From: Vibrio sinus
GTDB lineage: Bacteria > Pseudomonadota > Gammaproteobacteria > Enterobacterales > Vibrionaceae
Assembly: GCF_023634645.1 (NCBI RefSeq)
Contig: NZ_JAMKMR010000007.1
Coordinates: 156,670-220,669 of the forward strand
Length of the DNA stretch: 64,000 bases
Direction: 5' to 3'
Position numbers and translations under genes: made by a program. Of this stretch, positions 8,297-17,187 are shown piece by piece (within the stretch, counting starts at the first letter, position 1; every line of letters begins with the position of its first letter). The notes under the pieces were generated by a model. It did not search any database. It worked only from the letters and a program-made list of their open reading frames with translations, and was not told where the DNA came from.

Positions 8297-8605
8297 ATGT
8301 TAACCGTAATGATTCACGCCAAAATAAAACCGCAATTGCTTGATGAATTCATCGAGTTGGCTTCTTTGCTAACGAAAGAGACCCGCGGCGTAAGAGAGGG
8401 GTGCTTGGCCTATGCGTTCAACCAGCGCAGTGACGAGCCTTGCGAATTTGTGGTGTACGAGCAATGGGAAAGCCAACAAGCGTTAGATGCGCATATTGAG
8501 CAGATCATTTTGCTATTAGGTCCACCAAAAGAAGGCGAGTTGTTACCGGAAAAGCTAATGAATTGCTTTGAAAGTGTTACCCCAGTTTTCTACAACCAGA
8601 TATGA
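8297..8605 (+). CDS. Antibiotic biosynthesis monooxygenase-fold (quinol monooxygenase-like) protein
   Basis: 102 residues from an ATG at 8297 that has AGAGGTG 9 bases upstream; an in-frame start at 8261 is possible but has no better signal. The sequence follows the ABM (YgiN-like) pattern: HAKIKPQLLDEFIEL, then TRGVREGCLAYAF, FVVYEQWESQQALDAHI and a C-terminal strand. These small dimeric ferredoxin-like proteins act on quinols or other aromatic compounds or simply bind them; the substrate cannot be told. It is followed after 24 bp by a GFA-family gene on the same strand. Confidence 0.78.
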   Translation: MLTVMIHAKIKPQLLDEFIELASLLTKETRGVREGCLAYAFNQRSDEPCEFVVYEQWESQQALDAHIEQIILLLGPPKEGELLPEKLMNCFESVTPVFYNQI

Positions 8606-8629
8606 TCAGGGTTTTAGGGAAATAGACGT

Positions 8630-9037
8630 ATGAGTTATCCAATAGAAGGTTCATGTCAGTGTGGTAATGTGAGTTACCAGCTGCTTCGAGAGCCGAAAAT
8701 GGTGGTGGCCTGCCACTGTAAAGAATGTCAGAAATTGTCCACGAGCGCATTCAGTATCACCGCTGTGGTTGATGTTAACGATGTTGAGTTTAGCGGAAAC
8801 ATGTCGGACTGGAGCCGAGTGGCTGATAGTGGAAACACCAACAGCGCCAAATTCTGTCCAACTTGCGGCAATCGAATCTATCATTTTGACCCTGACCAAC
8901 CAGGGATGATTAAGCTCAAGCCAGCTAATCTGTCTGATACCAGTATCATTCACCCAACCGCGCACGTTTGGGTGAGTGAAAAGCAAGATTGGTTTACCAT
9001 CCCTGAAGGTGTGCAGGCGTTTGATAAACAGCCTTAA
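8630..9037 (+). CDS. GFA family zinc protein
   Basis: 135 residues with the complete GFA/CENP-V zinc pattern: GSCQCGNVSY, CHCKECQK and FCPTCGNRIY supply seven Cys that bind two zinc ions. The family is named for glutathione-dependent formaldehyde-activating enzyme, though for most members no activity is proven. It starts 24 bp after the ABM gene and is probably co-transcribed with it. It converges with a second GFA gene 30 bp away that is clearly different in sequence, so the pair is not a recent duplication. Confidence 0.88.
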   Translation: MSYPIEGSCQCGNVSYQLLREPKMVVACHCKECQKLSTSAFSITAVVDVNDVEFSGNMSDWSRVADSGNTNSAKFCPTCGNRIYHFDPDQPGMIKLKPANLSDTSIIHPTAHVWVSEKQDWFTIPEGVQAFDKQP

Positions 9038-9067
9038 CATATTGATGTAACATGGGTATATAGTGTG

Positions 9068-9463
9068 TCACCTATCTGCCGGATGATTGACTCCGTCATT
9101 GGTGACCACATTTTCGATGTCAAATGGATTGACGTCTTCTAGACAACCTACATTGTAACCGTATTCACTGGGAACAGAGCGGCGCTGGTGATGTGTGTAG
9201 ATGCCACACTTGGAGCAAAAATAGTGCTTCGCGGTGTTGGTATTAAACTGATATAGGGTTAGAAATTGCTCACCTTGAACTATTTTTATTCCATCTAACT
9301 TTACTGATGCGACAATCGCTCCTTTTCTGCGACAAATTGAACAGTCACACCTCCTAGGTTTTTCTATGCCATTTGGTAGTGAAAGCTCTAACACAACTGA
9401 ACCACAATGGCATTTGGCTCTATGAATTGGCTTAATTTCCGTACGTCCGACTGTTTTTATCAT
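9068..9463 (-). CDS. GFA family zinc protein, second copy
   Basis: 131 residues with the GFA zinc ligands: AKCHCGSVVL, CDCSICRRKG and FCSKCGIYTHHQ. The C-terminal half has the EYGYNVGCLEDVNP stretch seen in the GFA subgroup closest to small eukaryotic-like CENP-V proteins. It shares little identity with the neighbouring convergent GFA protein outside the Cys motifs. No operon partner. Function beyond zinc binding is not known. Confidence 0.85.
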   Translation of the reverse strand: MIKTVGRTEIKPIHRAKCHCGSVVLELSLPNGIEKPRRCDCSICRRKGAIVASVKLDGIKIVQGEQFLTLYQFNTNTAKHYFCSKCGIYTHHQRRSVPSEYGYNVGCLEDVNPFDIENVVTNDGVNHPADR

Positions 9464-9584
9464 GACTGTCCCCCTAACCGTTCTCTGCTAACCAGTGGTA
9501 AGTAAAATTGAGTGGGCTCACCTTAACCCGGAGCCATCTAAAATGAAATGCTTTTCATAATGCAGGTCTTTAGAACCAATCTTT

Positions 9585-9847
9585 TATACCCAAACTACTT
9601 CAAGATGCAGGATTCAGAGCGATGTGAGTGGCCCGATTTAAGGAAAAGGTCTGCAGGAATGGCCATCCATTTCAAAGGCCTTTGACGCGAAAGTGGGCCA
9701 CTCACACCGCTCCCAAAGGGCGAGTAGATAAGGCTCCACTGCGTCGTTAGAGATATTCGGCGTAGAATAACTATGCCTCATATCTCTGCCTAGCATTGAA
9801 GCCTTATCTATCTCGCTGAAACTCGCATCTTGAAGTAATTTGGGTAT
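9585..9847. repeat. 263-bp non-coding element with terminal inverted repeats (MITE-like), copy A
   Basis: It begins TATACCCAAACTACTTCAAG and ends with the reverse complement pattern CTTGAAGTAATTTGGGTATA, so the ends form an imperfect terminal inverted repeat of about 25 bp. Inside, GTGAGTGGCCC (9624-9634) and GGGCCACTCAC (9695-9705) form a second perfect dyad. No open frame of note is present. About 116 bp of its left part recurs in opposite orientation at 21218-21333. It occupies most of the 495-bp gap before the pilin gene; the rest of 9464-9958 shows nothing beyond a ribosome site for the pilin. Confidence 0.75.
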
Positions 9848-9958
9848 ACATTAGTAAGATCTATGTTGGGGTTTGATAAATAATTCAACGTGTTATCTAC
9901 CAATTTCTGTGCTGTGACGATATTATGGACTGACTTATTCGAACAGGGAATTAGTGAT

Positions 9959-10504
9959 ATGAAAGTAAAACATGCAACACTCGTTTCAACAATCGCAATA
10001 CTTGTCGGCGCAGGGACTGCCGGAGTTGCTTTTGCCAAATCTCTTAAGAATCAATCTAGTTCCGATCAAAGTCAATTTACCATTGATCGCCATAACATGA
10101 TTGATAATCTCAATCTGGTCGACAGCTTTACCATTAGTGCGAGCGACATCCAAGACGCCATCATTAGAAATTCGAACAAGACGGTAACCTTAGGTACATT
10201 TTGCTCTTATTCTAATCACAAAAATAAAGAGTTACCTCTAACGGTGTCGAGTCGAGATGGTTCGTATAAGTTGGTGGGTACCGGGAAAGTGTCTGGTCTG
10301 AAAGTGAACTACCAAGTCGCTGTGAATAACGTCAACATGCCGTATAACCGGGCTACCATTGTGACGGCTAAGGGTGGTAAAGATCATACAAGCTGCCGAG
10401 GATTTGCTGAGCAAATTAAGCTCACCATTCCTGCCACGGACTTGAAAGCAGCCAAAGCTGGGACATACAGAGCCAGATTAAACTTGGCGACCTCATCAAC
10501 TTAA
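9959..10504 (+). CDS. Fimbrial major subunit-like protein of a chaperone-usher pilus
   Basis: 181 residues from the ATG at 9959, which has an ACAGGGA box just upstream. MKVKHATLVSTIAILVGAG followed by AGVAFA is a signal peptide. The mature part has two Cys (near FCSYSN and TSCRGF) that could form the pilin disulfide, and the C-terminal strand IKLTIPATDLKAAKAGTYRA plus RLNLATS resembles the last strand of chaperone-usher pilins. It is the first gene of a chaperone-usher cluster and is the only subunit candidate. Assignment as pilin is inference from the fold pattern and position. Confidence 0.7.
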   Translation: MKVKHATLVSTIAILVGAGTAGVAFAKSLKNQSSSDQSQFTIDRHNMIDNLNLVDSFTISASDIQDAIIRNSNKTVTLGTFCSYSNHKNKELPLTVSSRDGSYKLVGTGKVSGLKVNYQVAVNNVNMPYNRATIVTAKGGKDHTSCRGFAEQIKLTIPATDLKAAKAGTYRARLNLATSST

Positions 10505-10551
10505 CAGGATAGTTCGCCCTATTTATTGCCAATAATGTAGTAGGTTTATAA

Positions 10552-11268
10552 ATGCAAAAAACAATTGTCGCGGTCATGTTATTGCTATTTGCACCTTTCA
10601 CCTTTGCGAAGGCCTTGATTGGTGTGAGTGCTCCCGTAGTGGAGTTTAGTCAGGGTCAACGCAATGAATTTGTTACGGTTAAGAACTCGGGAGATACGAA
10701 AGCGTACATAGGTATTTTTGTGTACGACTCGGACAAACCGCAAAGTGAGCAGTCACAAAAAGATACGCTTAAGCCATCTTACAAAGTGATTGTGTCGCCG
10801 CGAAAAATGATTTTAAAGCCTAACCAAAGTAAAAGGTTGCGAATCACAAACCTAACTAAAAACATTAAGGCAGATAGGGTGATCGATATCGTTATCGATC
10901 AAGTGGTTCCGAACAAAAGTAAGTCGTCAGCGGCGGCACAAGGAGGTTTGGGAGTAAGCGTTCAAGGCTCAATCCTACGTGTCGTTAGAGTCTATATCAG
11001 GCCAGACGTATTAAAGCCTCATTTAGATTATCAAGTGACGAGTCATAACCACAACAGAGAGGTACTGTTCACCAATAACGGAAACACCAGCATTAGCCTT
11101 GTTGGCATACAAGCTTGCACCTCAGATGACCAGTGTAAACCTATTGGACCTGTCACTCTGTTTCCCAACACCAAAGACAGTTTAGTGGCCCCAGAGGACT
11201 CAAAGTACATTAAGCTTGAGAAGAAAATCGCCAATAAAGTTGACGATGTGGTCATCGAATTAAGCTAA
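10552..11268 (+). CDS. Periplasmic pilus chaperone, alpha (CS1/CFA) type
   Basis: 238 residues with the signal peptide MQKTIVAVMLLLFAPFTFAKA. The N-terminal Ig-like domain shows SAPVVEFSQGQRNEFVTVKN and VSPRKMILKPNQSKRLRI, the beta-strand that donates to subunits in PapD-like chaperones; the second domain starts near residue 150 and includes a Cys pair (QACTSDDQCKP). It folds pilin subunits in the periplasm and delivers them to the usher. It lies 47 bp after the pilin and 30 bp before the usher. The best family match is the CooB/CblB/TcfB group (alpha clade), inferred from its usher partner. Confidence 0.8.
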   Translation: MQKTIVAVMLLLFAPFTFAKALIGVSAPVVEFSQGQRNEFVTVKNSGDTKAYIGIFVYDSDKPQSEQSQKDTLKPSYKVIVSPRKMILKPNQSKRLRITNLTKNIKADRVIDIVIDQVVPNKSKSSAAAQGGLGVSVQGSILRVVRVYIRPDVLKPHLDYQVTSHNHNREVLFTNNGNTSISLVGIQACTSDDQCKPIGPVTLFPNTKDSLVAPEDSKYIKLEKKIANKVDDVVIELS

Positions 11269-11298
11269 TTATGCTCTGCAACAACTAACTGATTCATC

Positions 11299-13755
11299 GT
11301 GAAAGTGTCAAAAAATAGAAAGCGTTACGCTTTCTATTTCATTTTTGTAGTCTTGCTATCTTGTTTTACCTTTGGGTATAAGGCTTACGCAAATGCCGAC
11401 ATCCCAGAGGGGTTTGAGAACATAAGCGATGACGAAACCACGATTGTTGATGTCTACTTTGGCCAGCAGGATTTGGGCAGTTACTTGGCCAGTTTCAACA
11501 GTGAAACGCTTACCTTTCAAGAGCGCAGTGAACTGTTTAATAAGCTGAAAGGGGTGATAAAAAAAGAGTACTTACCCCTTATCAATCGACGGTTATCTGA
11601 GACGCTAAATGCAAATACCGCCCTAGCTTGTACCCAAGGTGAACACTGTGGCTATATCATGCCAAAGACCTTATCGGTGATACTCTACCGCGACAGTTAT
11701 AAGGTCAGCCTTTTTATCAATCCTGAGTTACTCAAGAAAAGTTCTGACACCGCAAACTATCTCGCCGACTCGACAGCGGGGTTGAGCGCCATTAATCAGC
11801 TCAACGGCAATATGACGGGAGGAAACAGAGCCAGTACCGATTACATTCTTTCCCATCATGCTCGTGTGGGGTATGGCAACTGGGATATGAACTTGGAGGA
11901 CAGTTTTTCTGGTACGAGCAACGACACCGAGAGTACTCACTATTATTCAGTGCAAAACTTAAATGCCAGTTATCGAAAGCAACAATATATGACTCAAATG
12001 GGGCTCCAAGATACCCAAAGTACGCTCATTATCCCCCAGTACAAGGTGTTAGGTGTCAGTGTCTCCACGAAAACGGATCTGATGAGTGATTACCAGTCTC
12101 AGATAGCGACCCCGATTGAAGTGTCTCTTGTCTCTCCAAGTTATATTGAAATCTATAAAGACAACCGTCTTGTCACAACCCAGTATTACACACAAGGCAA
12201 TCACTACCTCGATACCAGTTTGCTTCCTACCGGGACATACAGCATTACCCTGAAGACCATTTCCATTAACGGGCAGACTTCCAGTCGCACTGCGTATTTT
12301 GTGAAAACCGATGCGCTTCCGTTGTATAGTCTACCGAACTTTTATATCAGCTATGGAAAAGTCGCCGATATAGATAACACAGAGACGTTTCCCCATATTC
12401 GCAGCGTGGACAGCATTAATGTATCGGCGGAGCAAAGAATTCATGACTTTTTTGGCGTTGCTGAACACGCAGTCTTGCTTGGCAACAATGAGTTTATTGG
12501 TGAAATCGAGTTCATTAGTCAGCTACCACAAGTGTCCATTATTGCCTCATCTGCGGCGAGTAACTTTGGTGATTATGGGATCGGTTTGGCGATAAGCGGC
12601 TATATCCATGATGTAAGTGTTAGCACCATTTACAGAAGGATATGGGCGAATGAGAACTCCGATAGCCAGCATGTCAACGAATATGTCTCCGATAGCTTGG
12701 ATTCTAGCAGCCGAATCAGCACCGATTTTAGCTACCAAATATCCGATACCATGTTGGACTTCGGTCTAGGCTATGGGCTGGAGAATCAACAAACTACGCA
12801 CTTTTATTCATTTAGCGTCGATCATAAATTCCACATCAGTGACCGAACGTTATTAGATGTGGATCTAAGCACAAGCGTTAACCAAGGTGAGAATAACTTG
12901 TTTCTTACCTTTACTTTGAATTTTGACAACAGTGATGGTGGATTTGACTATGCCATTACTTCTTATGCCGAACGAGTGGACGATAAAACGGCAAATCAAA
13001 CCGATAATACTTTAGGTATGGGTATTGAAGCGGGCAAGCACGTTAATATAGGTAACTCGAGTAATTATTCTTTATCAGAGCTGAATGCGAGTTCTAAATC
13101 CCACTATCTCTCGCAATTTATTTCATCGGAAACACCGTCGACGAATTTCAATGCTCAAACGACCGTTAATCGACGTGATAATAAGACAAGCACCTTGTAT
13201 AACCTCAAAGGTTTTACTAGCCATGTTTACACAGCAGAGCATCATGGCGCTTTTTCAGGTCAAGAAAGTGATAGTGGTGTTATGTTGCACGTCTATTCCC
13301 CGAAAACGGGCCAATACGACGTGCTTGTCAATGGACGCACAGCAATGACCATCGAGGGCAACAAGAGCTACTTCTTATCTTTACCTAGCTTTCAAACTTA
13401 CGACATTGCGATTTCGAGTCGAAGCCATGATTTAAGGGTGTTGGATTCAAAACGTATCGTGACTTTGCACGAAGGCAATGTTCAAGATCTCGATTGGGAT
13501 GCTCAATCGTCCTACCTGCTCATCAGCCAGTTTATCTCGCCATCCGGTACCCCTATCAAAAATGCAGATATTGAAGGGGGTGCGGAATTCGCGCAAACCG
13601 ATGAAGAGGGCTTTTCACAAGTGGATATGCTAGCAGGGCATTCATTAACCTTGGTTGGCAGCCATGGCCAGCATTGCCAAGTGAATACTGATGCGATCAA
13701 GCCAGAAGATGATGTGGCGTACGTTGATTCTCTAGTGTGTTATCCGGTCCAATGA
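11299..13755 (+). CDS. Outer-membrane usher, alpha (CooC/TcfC) type
   Basis: 818 residues from a GTG at 11299; the N-terminus is a signal peptide ending near GYKAYA. Mature N-terminal sequence EGFENISDDETTIVDVYFGQ, a Cys pair (ACTQGEHCGY), long beta-strand-rich middle with alternating Tyr/Ser/Asn residues, a plug-like Ig domain around VSLVSPSYIEIYKDNRLV and PTGTYSITLKT, and a C-terminal E-set region (PKTGQYDVLVNGRT) with two closing Cys (HCQVNTDA, LVCYPVQ). This arrangement matches TcfC/CooC ushers and is shorter than gamma-type FimD. It secretes and polymerises the pilus. No adhesin gene follows: the next gene is convergent, 10 bp away. Confidence 0.85.
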   Translation: MKVSKNRKRYAFYFIFVVLLSCFTFGYKAYANADIPEGFENISDDETTIVDVYFGQQDLGSYLASFNSETLTFQERSELFNKLKGVIKKEYLPLINRRLSETLNANTALACTQGEHCGYIMPKTLSVILYRDSYKVSLFINPELLKKSSDTANYLADSTAGLSAINQLNGNMTGGNRASTDYILSHHARVGYGNWDMNLEDSFSGTSNDTESTHYYSVQNLNASYRKQQYMTQMGLQDTQSTLIIPQYKVLGVSVSTKTDLMSDYQSQIATPIEVSLVSPSYIEIYKDNRLVTTQYYTQGNHYLDTSLLPTGTYSITLKTISINGQTSSRTAYFVKTDALPLYSLPNFYISYGKVADIDNTETFPHIRSVDSINVSAEQRIHDFFGVAEHAVLLGNNEFIGEIEFISQLPQVSIIASSAASNFGDYGIGLAISGYIHDVSVSTIYRRIWANENSDSQHVNEYVSDSLDSSSRISTDFSYQISDTMLDFGLGYGLENQQTTHFYSFSVDHKFHISDRTLLDVDLSTSVNQGENNLFLTFTLNFDNSDGGFDYAITSYAERVDDKTANQTDNTLGMGIEAGKHVNIGNSSNYSLSELNASSKSHYLSQFISSETPSTNFNAQTTVNRRDNKTSTLYNLKGFTSHVYTAEHHGAFSGQESDSGVMLHVYSPKTGQYDVLVNGRTAMTIEGNKSYFLSLPSFQTYDIAISSRSHDLRVLDSKRIVTLHEGNVQDLDWDAQSSYLLISQFISPSGTPIKNADIEGGAEFAQTDEEGFSQVDMLAGHSLTLVGSHGQHCQVNTDAIKPEDDVAYVDSLVCYPVQ

Positions 13756-13765
13756 AAGCCATATA

Positions 13766-14584
13766 TTAAAATATTAATGACGACAAAGTCGTGACTAAGG
13801 ATATCGCCAGAATCGTTAGAAAGATGGAATAGGCGAACGAATCTGACATTGATTGGCGCAGCCAATTTCCCAAACGAGTGGCTGGAAAGCCTGCAACAAC
13901 AGCGACTAATGCCCCAGGAAGATAGATAAAACCGACGCTGCCAGTGGGCAGGCTTGGTGCACCTAATCCTGCCACGATGTAAGTGACGGCACCAATAAAT
14001 GCCACAATGGAAGACAGTAAAGACGATTGTGCCGAACAGGTGTCCATTTTATAACCATGATGTTTCAAATAAGGGTTGATATAGGTGGCGCATCCTCCGC
14101 CGTTCAAAGAACCAGAAAGACCAGCAAGAACAGAAAAAGGACCAGCCACAAATTTATTTGGCATCCTCGCGTGGCTGGTCATGTGAGCTGCCGTTTTTGT
14201 TGACGCCGTTCGAAATGATCGGACTAGAATGACAACAATGACAGCGGCAAGGAAAAGGGTAAGGAATGTCTTATTGAGTTGGCTACCTAATGCGCTGCCA
14301 AGTAAAGCGCCGAGGCCGATGCCCGGAGCTAGCAGAGTGCTGATTCTCCAATTTAGGCTGCCATTTCTAATATGGTGGTATGAGGCGCTCAAGCCATTTA
14401 AGCAGACAATACTCAAGCTGGTGCCAAAGGCGATGTGAGCCAAAGTGGCTGAAGGAATATGCAGTAAAGGCAATATCCATAACATCATGGGGACAGCGAT
14501 AAGTGCGCCGCCTAAGCCCAACATGCCAGAGAAAATACCGCAAATGAGCCCAATGATTAAAAACAGAAATAGTATCGTGAACAT
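13766..14584 (-). CDS. TauE/SafE family anion exporter-like membrane protein
   Basis: 272 residues from the ATG at 14584, which has GAGGT about 8 bases upstream; a start at 14641 is less likely. Eight or so hydrophobic helices and the family signature GIFSGMLGLGGALIAVPMM near the N-terminus, repeated in weaker form in the second half (LAGLSGSLNGGGCATYINP), identify the TauE/SafE (DUF81) family. Members move sulfite, sulfoacetate or other small organic anions across the inner membrane. The divergent AraC-type gene next to it is a candidate regulator. The substrate is not determinable. Confidence 0.85.
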   Translation of the reverse strand: MFTILFLFLIIGLICGIFSGMLGLGGALIAVPMMLWILPLLHIPSATLAHIAFGTSLSIVCLNGLSASYHHIRNGSLNWRISTLLAPGIGLGALLGSALGSQLNKTFLTLFLAAVIVVILVRSFRTASTKTAAHMTSHARMPNKFVAGPFSVLAGLSGSLNGGGCATYINPYLKHHGYKMDTCSAQSSLLSSIVAFIGAVTYIVAGLGAPSLPTGSVGFIYLPGALVAVVAGFPATRLGNWLRQSMSDSFAYSIFLTILAISLVTTLSSLIF

Positions 14585-14782
14585 GGTTATCACAACCTCA
14601 TAGTATCTAACAAACAACACTATTTTTAACCAGAAAATCACGCGTAAGTTGTAGAATGAGGCGAATTACCGATACTATTAGCTCATGAAGCTTATTATTC
14701 GTGGGTCTGTCATATCAAAAAAAGTCAAACCATCGCGACACTGCCTGCTGATAGCGCATGGCGCTGCATTCGTCGCTCATAC

Positions 14783-15547
14783 GTGAAGCATAAATTCAAA
14801 TGGCATTGCCACCCTGAGTATCAAATTATCCTGATAGAGCGCTGTAATAGCGGACGACTTTACGTGGGAGAGGATACGCTGCCATTATCAGACTCGTGTT
14901 TATTCGTGATTCCACCAGGCGTACCTCATTATATGTCCTCTGATGGTGACAAGTTCATTGGCTATGAGCTGGACTTGGATGTGAACTGGCTGCAATCATT
15001 TTCTAAGTTTCAATATCCAGCCGCACCGCAATTTATCCACAATATCAAACAGACATACCAAGCGAGCGCTGAACTCAGTGAACGCCTATTGCACGCTTTT
15101 CAAGACCTGAATGATCATCCAGATTGGAGCGACCGATTGTTTTTTGTGATTAATCAACTGGCTAGCATGCGCAACCTTTCGGCTGTTGGGCCTGTTGAGG
15201 ATGTGAGCCGGAGTTTAGATCCAAGGTTGGTTGAGGCCGTTCAATATATGCTGGCCCACTATCGGGAGAAGGTATCAATGGAGGAGATTGCCACTCAAAG
15301 CCATGTTAGCGTCTCGACGCTGAAAAGACTGATGAGCAATTATTATGGTAAGTCAGTGACGGAGTTTTTATGGCAGCTACGTATTGGCTATGCATGTGAG
15401 CTGCTCGTTTCGACAGTGAAGCCCATTGCGCTGATTGCAGAGCTAAGTGGCTTTGCCAATATGAGTCACTTCAATAGAACGTTTTTGTCTTTGAAAGGTA
15501 ATACCCCCCGAGAATATAGAAAAATATTCCAAGTGAAACGGCATTAA
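14783..15547 (+). CDS. AraC family regulator with doubtful or frameshifted start
   Basis: From a GTG at 14783 this gives 254 residues: a cupin-like sensor part (HCHPEYQIILIE, VIPPGVPHYM) and a C-terminal AraC DNA-binding domain with two helix-turn-helix motifs (MEEIATQSHVSVSTLKRLMS and the IAELSGFANMSHFNRTF / NTPREYRK signature). The reading frame continues upstream without a start codon through ATLPADSAWRCIRRSYVK, which looks like genuine family N-terminus. An ATG at 14685 opens the neighbouring frame and would join this one if the A7 run at 14717-14723 had one more A or if the ribosome slipped by -1 there. It is divergent from the TauE-type exporter and probably controls it. Confidence 0.75.
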   Translation: MKHKFKWHCHPEYQIILIERCNSGRLYVGEDTLPLSDSCLFVIPPGVPHYMSSDGDKFIGYELDLDVNWLQSFSKFQYPAAPQFIHNIKQTYQASAELSERLLHAFQDLNDHPDWSDRLFFVINQLASMRNLSAVGPVEDVSRSLDPRLVEAVQYMLAHYREKVSMEEIATQSHVSVSTLKRLMSNYYGKSVTEFLWQLRIGYACELLVSTVKPIALIAELSGFANMSHFNRTFLSLKGNTPREYRKIFQVKRH

Positions 15548-15726
15548 TATGGTTTTGATGCTTTTCATAAAACAAATTTTAAAGAGTAAATATTTCCTTG
15601 ATAGTTAAAATGTGAATAATTTGTTTTTATTTTTGTGGCTACACATGTGAAAAAAACATCGTATGATTGACGGTGAAATATAAAAAATATCAGCATTAAG
15701 CTTTTGTCTAAAAATGCTTTTCCCAT

Positions 15727-15746
15727 TGGATTACCGATGTAATCCA
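15727..15746. promoter_or_regulatory. Inverted repeat before the flavoprotein gene
   Basis: TGGATTAC-CGAT-GTAATCCA, a perfect 8-bp dyad 40 bases before the ATG at 15787. The size fits an operator; no regulator can be named. The rest of 15548-15786 is AT-rich with no other clear feature. Confidence 0.4.
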
Positions 15747-15786
15747 TCATGTCTGATGAGTTTTTACCTTGTCATAGGAGCAAGTT

Positions 15787-16839
15787 ATGTCAGTAGCATC
15801 GAATCCTTACCAGTGGCTGGTTCTAGGCGCTGGACCTGCTGGGGTCGCGGTGGTTGGAAATCTTTTAGAAAATGGTATTGCTCCTTCCGAAATCATTTGG
15901 GTTGATCCTTATTTCCAATCAGGAGATTTTGGTCGGCTTTGGGGGGAAGTCAGTGGTAATACTAAGGTGCGCGACTTTTTAAATTATTTTAATGCGTTAA
16001 AAACCTTTCGCAACCTTCTCCAGAAACAGCATTTCCCCGTGTTTGATAAATCTCTAGACTCTATTTGTTTATTGGGAGAGATAGCAGAACCACTGACTTG
16101 GTTAACCAATCAGCTTAGATTAAAAGTCAATATACATCAGGGCTGGGTGGAGCAGATAGAAAACAAGGGACACACCAACATTATCGCGATGAAAGATGGC
16201 GCAAGCATCGCTGCGAAAAAAATTGTGCTGTGCACTGGTGCGAACCCCAAGTACCTAGACTTTCCTTCTGCGCCACAACGAATCGATTTAGAAACCGCAT
16301 TGTCACCCGCCAAACTTGCTCAGGCTGTGGATGGTAATGATAGGGTAGCAGTGTTCGGCTCTTCGCATTCAGCCATTATCATTATTCGCCAATTACATGA
16401 GCTTGGTGTTCAACGCATCGATAATTTTTATCGTAATAGCTTGCGTTTTGCTGTTCCTATGGAGGGCTGGACGCTGTATGACAATACCGGCTTAAAAGCC
16501 GATACTGCTCGTTGGGCGATAGATACCTTATGTCACAATTGCCCAGATCACATCGTTCGCCATGTATCCAACGAGCAAAATATTCAGCGCTTTTTGCCTG
16601 AATGCAGCAAGGTCATTTATGCGACAGGGTTTGAGCGCCGTAGCCCAAGTTTTTCCGCTATCGATGCCAATCAGTATGATTGTTTCACCGGAATTATTGC
16701 TCCTGGAGTCTTTGGCGCAGGTCTTGCCTACCCACTAAAAATTAGAACGCCACTCGGTGATTCTGAGTTTGATATTGGGCTGTGGAAGTTCATGAAAGGC
16801 ATGCAAAAAGTGTTACCAATTTGGTTGAAGTACCCTTAG
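15787..16839 (+). CDS. FAD-dependent oxidoreductase (two-dinucleotide-fold flavoprotein)
   Basis: 350 residues with a Rossmann GAGPAG motif (LVLGAGPAGVAVVGNLL) for FAD at the N-terminus, a second dinucleotide region around VAVFGSSHSAIIIIRQL for NAD(P)H and the CTGANPKYLDFP / IYATGFERR blocks typical of pyridine-nucleotide-disulfide and flavin monooxygenase-like oxidoreductases. No redox-active CxxC pair is present in the FAD region, so it is not a disulfide reductase. ATG 15787 follows a CATAGGAGCAAGTT ribosome site. It stands alone with its own terminator. Substrate unknown. Confidence 0.78.
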   Translation: MSVASNPYQWLVLGAGPAGVAVVGNLLENGIAPSEIIWVDPYFQSGDFGRLWGEVSGNTKVRDFLNYFNALKTFRNLLQKQHFPVFDKSLDSICLLGEIAEPLTWLTNQLRLKVNIHQGWVEQIENKGHTNIIAMKDGASIAAKKIVLCTGANPKYLDFPSAPQRIDLETALSPAKLAQAVDGNDRVAVFGSSHSAIIIIRQLHELGVQRIDNFYRNSLRFAVPMEGWTLYDNTGLKADTARWAIDTLCHNCPDHIVRHVSNEQNIQRFLPECSKVIYATGFERRSPSFSAIDANQYDCFTGIIAPGVFGAGLAYPLKIRTPLGDSEFDIGLWKFMKGMQKVLPIWLKYP

Positions 16840-16870
16840 GGCTTTGCCTTAAATACAAGGCTTAGGACTG

Positions 16871-16926
16871 TATACCCAAGTTTGTTTCCAACCCTGTCGG
16901 TTGAAGCAACTTGGGTATTTTTCTTT
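16871..16926 (+). terminator. Terminator built from the TATACCCAAG repeat end
   Basis: TATACCCAAG and its inverse CTTGGGTAT, about 30 bases apart, form a hairpin followed by TTTTTCTTTT. The stem sequence is the same as the end of the 263-bp repeat element, so a repeat end appears to have been recruited as terminator. The following stretch to 17187 holds no gene that can be supported. Confidence 0.6.
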
Positions 16927-17187
16927 TCCATACCATCTGCAGTTAAATCAGTGACTACCTCCCGCTTTCAAGTCAAATAAGGGTTTTACACAGTTTAAGC
17001 TTGGGCAACTCTCACTTTAGAGCTGAAAAAATTGAAATTATCTCAATAAGTTATTAGAAATTAACTATGAGTTACTTCTACTAATTGAAGCAAGGAATCA
17101 TTCAACCAGTGGACGTTTATATAACTCAGTTCAGAATGTAGCTCTGGGCTTGGTCGTCAAGAGAATGAGATGTCTAAAGGGATGTAT

